In this document: piece after piece, positions 14,424 to 18,865 of the stretch
Position numbering within the stretch: position 1 is the stretch's first letter
How the letters are laid out: the number at the start of each line of letters is the position of its first letter
Assembly: GCA_964552325.1 (NCBI GenBank)
Contig: CAZKHA010000060.1
Coordinates: forward strand, 1 to 18,865
Source of the DNA: CAZKCK01 sp964552325
GTDB taxonomy: Bacteria > Bacteroidota > Bacteroidia > Bacteroidales > TTA-H9
Reading direction: 5' to 3'
DNA length: 18,865 nt
Program-made: the position numbers and the translations under genes
The notes under the pieces: generated by a model
Databases searched by the model: none
What the model was told of the DNA's origin: nothing
Seen by the model: the letters and a program-made list of their open reading frames with translations, nothing else

Positions 14424-15704
14424 CTAGTTAAACAACCGTACTAAGAAATAGTTCTTTTTGCCCTTTTGGGCCAGGATATACCGGTCGTTAAGCAAATCGT
14501 TGAGTCCAACTAAGGTATCTTCGGCAACCTTTTGCTTATTTATAAAAACACCTCCATCTTTTAGCATCCGGCGGGCTTCGCCTTTGGATGGAAAAATGGA
14601 AGTAGAAACAGCCAAGAAATCAGCAATAGCTATACCTTGCTCTAAATCAACCCGATTGATTTCATACTGTGGAACGCCTTGGAAAACAGATAACAAAGTC
14701 TTTTCATCGAGTTTTTTAAGTGTTTCGGTTGTGCCCTTTCCAAACAAGATATCCGATGCATCAACGGCTGCTAGGTAGTCTTCTTCAGAATGAACCCGAG
14801 TGGTAATATCCTTAGCCAATGCTTTTTGCAAAATGCGCAGATGCGGTGCCTGGCGGTGTTCCTCAATCAGACCCTCGATAGTTGCTTGATCCATCTCCGT
14901 GAAAATCTTGATGTAGGCTTCCACATCTTCGTCGGCACAATTAATCCAATACTGATAAAACTCGTAAGGAGAAGTCCGCTCCCGATCGAGCCAAATATTT
15001 CCCCCGGCGGTTTTCCCAAATTTGCTTCCATCGGCCTTTTTTAGCAAAGGTGTTGTCATAGCAAAAGCTTGTCCGCCCGACATGCGCCTAATAAGCTCCG
15101 TTCCGGTAACAATGTTTCCCCATTGGTCGCTACCGCCCAGTTGAAGCAAACAGTTGCTATTCTTATATAAGAAGTAAAAATCATATCCCTGCACCAATTG
15201 GTACGAAAACTCGGTGAACGACATACCCGATTCTAAGCGTTTTTGTACCGAATCTTTTGAAAGCATGTAATTTACAGTGATATGCTTACCCACATCGCGG
15301 ATAAAATCGAGGAAGGTGTAGTCTTTAAACCAGTCATAGTTATTGACCATAACAGCGGCATTATCACCTTTATCGAACTCAAGAAACCTCGAAAGTTGGT
15401 TGCGGATGCCCGTTAAGTTATGTTCGAGTATATCGCGTGAGAGCAAGTTGCGTTCCTCACTCCGCCCAGAAGGGTCGCCAACCATGCCGGTGGCGCCACC
15501 TACCAACGCATGAGGTTTATGACCACAGCGTTGAAAATGAACGAGTGTCATAATCTGTACCAAACTACCGATATGCAATGAGTCAGCTGTTGGGTCAAAA
15601 CCAATATAACCAGAGGTCATTCCTTTTAAAAGCTGTTCTTCGGTGCCGGGCATAATGTCGTGAATCATGCCACGCCAACGCAATTCTTCAACAAAATTTT
15701 TCAT
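14424..15704 (-). CDS. tyrS: Tyrosine--tRNA ligase
   Basis: This 426-residue class I aminoacyl-tRNA synthetase attaches tyrosine to tRNA-Tyr in the cytoplasm. The HIGH motif is HIGS (44-47) in GFDPTADSLHIGSL, and the KMSKS-type loop is KFGKT (228-232) in KKADGSKFGKTAGG. Tyrosine-pocket and family blocks are present: GGATGMVGDPSGR, YDWF, QLVQGYDFYFLY and LQLGGSDQWGNI. The C-terminus (about 360-426) is an S4 RNA-binding domain (KGEARRMLKDGGVFINKQKV, KGKKNYFLVRLF). Length and domain order are normal for bacterial TyrRS. A perfect -7 box lies 80 bp upstream. No T-box leader was recognised in the upstream region. Confidence 0.97.
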   Translation of the reverse strand: MKNFVEELRWRGMIHDIMPGTEEQLLKGMTSGYIGFDPTADSLHIGSLVQIMTLVHFQRCGHKPHALVGGATGMVGDPSGRSEERNLLSRDILEHNLTGIRNQLSRFLEFDKGDNAAVMVNNYDWFKDYTFLDFIRDVGKHITVNYMLSKDSVQKRLESGMSFTEFSYQLVQGYDFYFLYKNSNCLLQLGGSDQWGNIVTGTELIRRMSGGQAFAMTTPLLKKADGSKFGKTAGGNIWLDRERTSPYEFYQYWINCADEDVEAYIKIFTEMDQATIEGLIEEHRQAPHLRILQKALAKDITTRVHSEEDYLAAVDASDILFGKGTTETLKKLDEKTLLSVFQGVPQYEINRVDLEQGIAIADFLAVSTSIFPSKGEARRMLKDGGVFINKQKVAEDTLVGLNDLLNDRYILAQKGKKNYFLVRLFN

Positions 15705-15783
15705 GCTATAACTGTCAATTCTAAATTAAAACCTGATAAACCAACCATCAGATTGCCAATAGGTTCATTGATTAAAAGATCGG

Positions 15784-15791
15784 CAAAGATA
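15784..15791 (-). promoter_or_regulatory. Candidate tyrS promoter, -7 box TATCTTTG
   Basis: On the minus strand this reads TATCTTTG, a perfect TAnnTTTG and identical to the box before the lacI-family gene. No TTTG lies at the expected -33 distance. Predicted leader of about 75 nt. Confidence 0.5.
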
Positions 15792-16126
15792 GACAAAATG
15801 CATCAATTGGGCATAGCTGGCGAATGGCATTGGCGGCAAAAGCCGTTAGATTGCGTCAAAAAAACGTGTGGTTTTCTCGCATTCAACCTATCATTGAGCC
15901 CAAAACTAAACTTAGTCTATTGATTAATCAGCAGTTTAAGAAAAGCCTATAAAACGATTACGGGTTTCTGGCTTGAAAAAAACCATTTCAAAAGCCTGAC
16001 TGCAGTTCCGAAAAAAATCATATTTATTTGCTTGGAAAAAGATAACCTATTGAATTTAAGTAGCAATACAGTAAGTTGAAAAGAAAATTCTTTTAGAATG
16101 ACCAAAATGTACAACGCAATAAAAGT

Positions 16127-16134
16127 TACATTTG
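16127..16134 (+). promoter_or_regulatory. -7 box TACATTTG directly abutting the epimerase-like ATG
   Basis: A perfect TAnnTTTG that ends four bases before the ATG at 16139. Since transcription starts a few bases after this element, the mRNA is predicted to be leaderless or nearly so. A 5-bp inverted repeat (16087-16099) lies just upstream of where -33 would be. Confidence 0.5.
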
Positions 16135-16138
16135 CAGT

Positions 16139-17152
16139 ATGATTTTAGTTACCGGAGGAACAGGTTTATTGGGCTCGCACCTTGTGTATCGGCTCTTAAC
16201 GAAGGGTTACAACCTTCGGGTTTTGCTGCGCCCAGATGCAAACAAAAAACTGATTTCCAGAGTTTTTAACCATCATAATCAAAGCATAGAAGCGTATAGT
16301 AAGCAACTGGAATGGGTTGAGGGCGATATCCTTGACTTGCCTTCGCTAGCGCATGCTCTGCAAGGAGTATCGCAGGTATATCATTGCGCGGCCATGGTGT
16401 CGTTTGCCAAAAGCGATAAAAAGAAACTACTGTTTACCAACGTTCAAGGAACCATCAACCTGCTCAATATGAGCCTTGAGATGAAGGTACAAAAGTTTTG
16501 CCATGTAAGTTCGATAGCCACCCTGTTTAGCGAACCCGAAAAAGAGTTTACGGATGAGGGCGAACCTTGGAAAGACATTCCCAAAAGCTCGGTTTATGCC
16601 CAAAGCAAGATGCTGGCCGAACGCGAAGTTTGGCGGGCTATGACCGAGGGCTTGGATGCCGTTATTGTAAATCCTTCCGTGATTCTTGGAGCCGGAAATT
16701 GGAATACAGGAAGTTGTGAATTGTTTTCACTCGTTGACAAGGGCTTAAATTACTATACAACGGGGGTTAATGGCTATGTGGATGCAGATGATGTGGCCAA
16801 GGCCATGATAGCTTTAATGGAAGGTCCATATTCAAAAACGCGCTACATTGTAAATGGTGGAAACCACAGTTACAAAGAAATATTTGATTGGATAGCCAAG
16901 GGTTTAGGCAAAAAACCTCCACAAATTAAGGTTAACCAACTTATGGCAGAAGTGGCGTGGCGGCTTTTTGCTATCAAAGGTTTGCTTACGTTTACTAAAC
17001 CCGCCGTAACCCGTGAAACCGCTCGATCTTCGCAAAAGGTTTACAAATACACCAGCCAAAAATTAATTATCGACCTTGGCTTTGCGTTTACACCCATAAA
17101 CCAGTGTATTGAGCAAACATGTGTGCTGTATGTGAAAGAAAAATCAAATTAA
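16139..17152 (+). CDS. NAD(P)-dependent epimerase/dehydratase-family protein (extended SDR)
   Basis: This 337-residue extended short-chain dehydrogenase/reductase opens with the Rossmann dinucleotide-binding motif TGGTGLLGSH (residues 5-14). It continues with EGDILD (Asp after strand 3, adenine side), YHCAAMVSF, NVQGTINLL and a catalytic Ser near HVSSIATL (124-125). The YxxxK pair is at Tyr153/Lys157 (SSVYAQSKMLAE), followed by the VNPSVILG substrate-loop block. The C-terminal part, with YIVNGGNHSYKEIFDWI, resembles dihydroflavonol reductase-like SDRs; this is similarity only, and the substrate is unknown. The ATG at 16139 puts the GxxGxxG motif at its normal distance from the N-terminus, and the -7 box ends just before it. 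No clear terminator follows. The gene stands alone between two minus-strand blocks. Confidence 0.9.
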   Translation: MILVTGGTGLLGSHLVYRLLTKGYNLRVLLRPDANKKLISRVFNHHNQSIEAYSKQLEWVEGDILDLPSLAHALQGVSQVYHCAAMVSFAKSDKKKLLFTNVQGTINLLNMSLEMKVQKFCHVSSIATLFSEPEKEFTDEGEPWKDIPKSSVYAQSKMLAEREVWRAMTEGLDAVIVNPSVILGAGNWNTGSCELFSLVDKGLNYYTTGVNGYVDADDVAKAMIALMEGPYSKTRYIVNGGNHSYKEIFDWIAKGLGKKPPQIKVNQLMAEVAWRLFAIKGLLTFTKPAVTRETARSSQKVYKYTSQKLIIDLGFAFTPINQCIEQTCVLYVKEKSN

Positions 17153-17318
17153 AAAAGAAACACCGTAATTAACTGCCAATAAAATAAAGGATGGAGACTA
17201 CTCCGAAAAGTCGAAATACTAAAAGTTAGCTGGCACATAAATTCTAAACTAATATCAACAAGTTTGAAATCAATTATTTGTGTTTGGCGCTTCTAGGTGG
17301 TTTGCCGCCCCTTATGCA

Positions 17319-17380
17319 CACTTCGACTGACTCAGTACGGGTGCTCAGTGCAACGCTTGATGGCAAAAAAAGTACTTTTT
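17319..17380. repeat. Palindrome-rich intergenic stretch, possible dispersed repeat
   Basis: In the 279-bp gap after the epimerase-like gene, 17321-17356 starts CTTCGACTGACTCAGT and repeats CTCAGT at 17331-17336 and 17344-17349. ACTGA-C-TCAGT (17326-17336) is a near-continuous palindrome. This recalls the 'CTTCGAC...GCTCAGTG' intergenic elements I know from many bacterial genomes. AAAAAGTACTTTTT (17367-17380) is a perfect 14-bp palindrome close by. Base composition is visibly more GC-rich than the flanks. Confidence 0.4.
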
Positions 17381-17431
17381 GGAGGAGACGCAGGATTGTA
17401 AAACTTCCTAGGTTTAATGCCGCTACCAAAA

Positions 17432-18157
17432 TCAAATCCACCCCTTCAAGTAATAATAAGTAATGGCAAAGGCTTCGCGGATGACCGTTATCTCAAGCTT
17501 TAAATAATTCCACATATTATAACGCAAATCAATATTACGGCTAGGCTCTAGAATGCCTTGATTGCGTTCATCTTCAGTTGTAAGAAGTTCAGGATCAAAG
17601 CCACTCTCGAATGAAGAACTGCCACCAACAGCGGCAAAACCTGCTTTACGAAAGGTAGCTACACTGCGGTACATATGGTCGGGCGAAGTTATGATTAACA
17701 CGGACGATTGATTTGGATTGGAACAAAGGCTCAAACAGTTAATAGCTTGCTGGCGAGTGTTTGTGCCATTTATCTCGAATAAAAATCGCGTGCTATCCAC
17801 TCCACGTAAAACCATTTCACGGTACATGGCCATGGTATGGCTTTGTGGCAACCATTTACGCAAGGTAGGCAGGGCTATGATAATTTTTGATTCGGGAAAT
17901 TGCTTAGCGGCTTGCGCGGCATAATAGCACCGTATTAGGCCTTCAGGACCCGGCATACCACCTGCGCCCATAACCACAATGTAATCAGGTGCATGCTTAA
18001 GCATTGTTTGATGTGTTCCCAACCAAAAATACGCATTAAACGGTATATCGGTAAAACTCAGCAGCAGCAAACCCAAAAACAAGCCTCCAAACCACAACAA
18101 AAGATTGCGGAAGCATTTGCGAAGTAGTTTCGTTAAATGGCGTAGCAGGGTTTTCAT
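17432..18157 (-). CDS. YdcF/SanA-type DUF218 membrane-anchored protein
   Basis: This 241-residue protein has a basic N-terminus and one membrane helix at about 18-36 (LLLWFGGLFLGLLLLSF), followed by a DUF218/ElyC-SanA-YdcF domain from about 58. Characteristic blocks are DYIVVMGAGGMPGPEGLIRCYYAAQ, SKIIIALP, NGTNTRQQA (the E/N-T-x-x-[NQ] block) and VLIITSPDHMYRSVATFRKAGF. Members in E. coli affect envelope permeability or envelope biogenesis; the reaction is not established. The start is set at the ATG ending at 18157. The frame extends eight codons further only through a TTG at 18181, and a perfect -7 box (18173-18166) lies inside that extension, so the longer form would not be transcribed from it. 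Probably monocistronic, 105 bp downstream of the CWC gene on the same strand. Confidence 0.88.
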   Translation of the reverse strand: MKTLLRHLTKLLRKCFRNLLLWFGGLFLGLLLLSFTDIPFNAYFWLGTHQTMLKHAPDYIVVMGAGGMPGPEGLIRCYYAAQAAKQFPESKIIIALPTLRKWLPQSHTMAMYREMVLRGVDSTRFLFEINGTNTRQQAINCLSLCSNPNQSSVLIITSPDHMYRSVATFRKAGFAAVGGSSSFESGFDPELLTTEDERNQGILEPSRNIDLRYNMWNYLKLEITVIREAFAITYYYLKGWI

Positions 18158-18165
18158 ATATGCAA

Positions 18166-18173
18166 CAAAGGTA
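18166..18173 (-). promoter_or_regulatory. -7 box TACCTTTG for the DUF218 gene
   Basis: A perfect TAnnTTTG on the minus strand, eight bases before the ATG ending at 18157. The mRNA would have a leader of only a few bases. No -33 TTTG is seen at the usual distance. Confidence 0.5.
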
Positions 18174-18262
18174 ACCAACAATTACAACTAGTTGTACTTT
18201 TAGATTGAAACCTCAAAGGAAGCAAATGGCTAAGCTTATCAGCTGTAATAAACCACGGATTA

Positions 18263-18460
18263 CTATTGCTTTTCGGCTATTTCTTTCAAACAATCGGGGC
18301 ATAGGCAGCCATTATAATTATCGTTAACAAAAGCTTGCTTTTCGGGCGTTAAGTAAACTTCGAAGCACCAACACTTGCCTGATTTGCTGCAGAAAAATGC
18401 CTTCCCACATCTTGGACAAACTTCGTTCGCCACCTTTTTTGTTGTAGCTTGATTATCCAT
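18263..18460 (-). CDS. Cysteine-rich CWC-family protein
   Basis: This 65-residue protein has eight cysteines: CPRC (15, 18), Cys24, the CWC triplet (30-32), and CLCPDC (52, 54, 57). The pattern CPRCGKAFFC...KCWC...CLCPDCL defines the small 'cysteine-rich CWC' family and suggests a zinc- or iron-binding fold. Its role is unknown. The ATG ending at 18460 is chosen because the motif-bearing part begins right after it. Upstream in-frame ATGs at 18478 and 18481 would add a tail with no family resemblance, deep inside folB. The chosen start overlaps the folB stop (TAA at 18455-18453) by 8 bp, which points to translational coupling with folB. Confidence 0.85.
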   Translation of the reverse strand: MDNQATTKKVANEVCPRCGKAFFCSKSGKCWCFEVYLTPEKQAFVNDNYNGCLCPDCLKEIAEKQ

Positions 18461-18827
18461 ACAATCCGTCGGTTTCATCATAACGTAAGGTAAGACTAAC
18501 ACTGCCAAGCTTTCCGCCTAAGGGTGGGTTTAGCTTACTAACTTTAACCTCGGCATGATGCACATCTGGAAAATGAGCCTTTACCGCATTCAATATCCTT
18601 CGGCCAACATGCTCCAGCAAATGGCTCTTGATTTCCATTTCGGCTTTAACAAGCTGATAAACCGTTAGATAATTTATGGTCTTATGTAGATCATCTGTTA
18701 ATTCGGCTTTTTCGGTGCTTACTTCAAGATGCAAATCGACTAAAAATCGGGTGCCTATCACCTGTTCTTCGGCAAAACAGCCATGGTAGGCAAAAAACTC
18801 CATGTTTTCGAGCGAAATTAATGACAT
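18453..18827 (-). CDS. folB: Dihydroneopterin aldolase (folate biosynthesis)
   Basis: This 124-residue enzyme cleaves 7,8-dihydroneopterin to 6-hydroxymethyl-dihydropterin and glycolaldehyde in the folate pathway. Family landmarks are present: the N-terminal ISLENMEFFAYHGCFAEEQVIGTRFLVDL with the conserved Glu21/Glu22 pair, INYLTVYQLV with the pterin-contact Tyr53, LLEHVGRRI with Glu72, and VKVSKLNPPLGG containing the catalytic Lys98. Length is normal for this small tunnel-forming enzyme. It overlaps the CWC gene by 8 bp. Its ATG ends at 18827. Only 38 bp of upstream sequence are in the window, and these contain an 8-bp-period tandem repeat, so its promoter cannot be judged. Confidence 0.95.
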   Translation of the reverse strand: MSLISLENMEFFAYHGCFAEEQVIGTRFLVDLHLEVSTEKAELTDDLHKTINYLTVYQLVKAEMEIKSHLLEHVGRRILNAVKAHFPDVHHAEVKVSKLNPPLGGKLGSVSLTLRYDETDGLYG

Positions 18828-18835
18828 AGGGGGTT

Positions 18836-18865
18836 AATGTGAAGATGTGAAAATGTGCTGATGTG
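18836..18865. repeat. 8-bp-period short tandem repeat running off the window, upstream of folB
   Basis: The units AATGTGAA, GATGTGAA, AATGTGCT and GATGTG start at 18836, 18844, 18852 and 18860, a strict 8-bp period with an invariant ATGTG core. The array is cut by the window edge, so its copy number is unknown. It begins 9 bp upstream of the folB start codon. Confidence 0.7.

Larger units (their letters stand above)
15705..16138. other. 434-bp divergent intergenic region between tyrS and the epimerase-like gene
   Basis: No credible ORF, tRNA or known RNA family was seen. It holds the two promoter boxes listed separately. It also holds small palindromes: CGGC-AAAA-GCCG (15834-15845), a perfect TGATTAATCA (15921-15930) and ATTCT-TTT-AGAAT (16087-16099). 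About 290 bp in the middle remains unexplained. Confidence 0.6.

Noticed and set aside
15733..15751. Hairpin CTGAT/ATCAG in the tyrS leader as a T-box or attenuator
   Set aside because: Only 5 bp, with no T-box core, specifier loop or terminator; T-box leaders are also not expected in this phylum.
15660..15923. Plus-strand open frame of 87 codons over the tyrS 5' end and leader
   Set aside because: It overlaps conserved tyrS coding sequence, has no recognisable motif, and looks like a chance reading frame.
17278..17463. 61-codon plus-strand frame after the epimerase-like gene
   Set aside because: The composition (Arg/Ser-rich, no hydrophobic core) does not look like protein, and it overlaps the end of the DUF218 gene and the repeat-like stretch.

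Overview
The window looks like a chromosomal segment of a Bacteroidota (Bacteroidetes) bacterium. Evidence: a complete SusC/SusD/SusE outer-membrane glycan-uptake operon, a secreted hydrolase ending in a type IX secretion (T9SS) sorting domain, several perfect TAnnTTTG -7 promoter boxes, and A/T-rich leaders in place of Shine-Dalgarno sites. The order cannot be fixed from the sequence; the gene set suits a free-living or marine glycan degrader. No rRNA, tRNA, CRISPR array, insertion sequence or phage gene was seen.

Layout. Positions 1-256 hold the 3' end of a TonB-type energy transducer and its terminator. Positions 308-808 encode a small MORN-repeat lipoprotein. Positions 947-6669 (minus) form the susC-susD-susE operon, read right to left and closed by a bidirectional terminator near 900-930. 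A regulatory region of about 560 bp (6670-7232) separates susC from a divergent LacI-family regulator (7233-8246). A T9SS-exported GH18 protein follows on the same strand (8285-10030). Its stop overlaps that of a convergent comF-like gene (10027-10737). Next come an MscS-type channel (10919-12754) and an agmatinase/arginase-family enzyme (12878-13906). A minus-strand pair follows, a YbaN/DUF454 membrane protein and tyrS (13976-15704). After a 434-bp divergent intergenic region comes an NAD-dependent epimerase-like gene (16139-17152). The right end is minus strand: a YdcF/SanA-type DUF218 protein, a cysteine-rich CWC protein and folB (17432-18827).

How the genes work together. The SusCDE operon, the LacI regulator and possibly the GH18 protein form a compact polysaccharide-utilisation-like locus. 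SusD and SusE would capture a glycan at the surface, SusC would import it with TonB energy, and LacI would sense the sugar. The locus encodes no GH13, GH97 or other obvious matching glycanase in the window, so its substrate is unresolved; SusE and the SusD sequence recall alpha-glucan systems. Everything to the right of 10,000 is housekeeping or general metabolism with no evident link to the locus.

The richest non-coding region is 6670-7050. It holds two abutting LacI-type palindromes, a 17-bp direct repeat with 31-bp period, a 16-bp palindrome in the susC leader, and a promoter-like motif aimed antisense through that leader. I did not find a clearly new multi-gene system; the best leads are regulatory.
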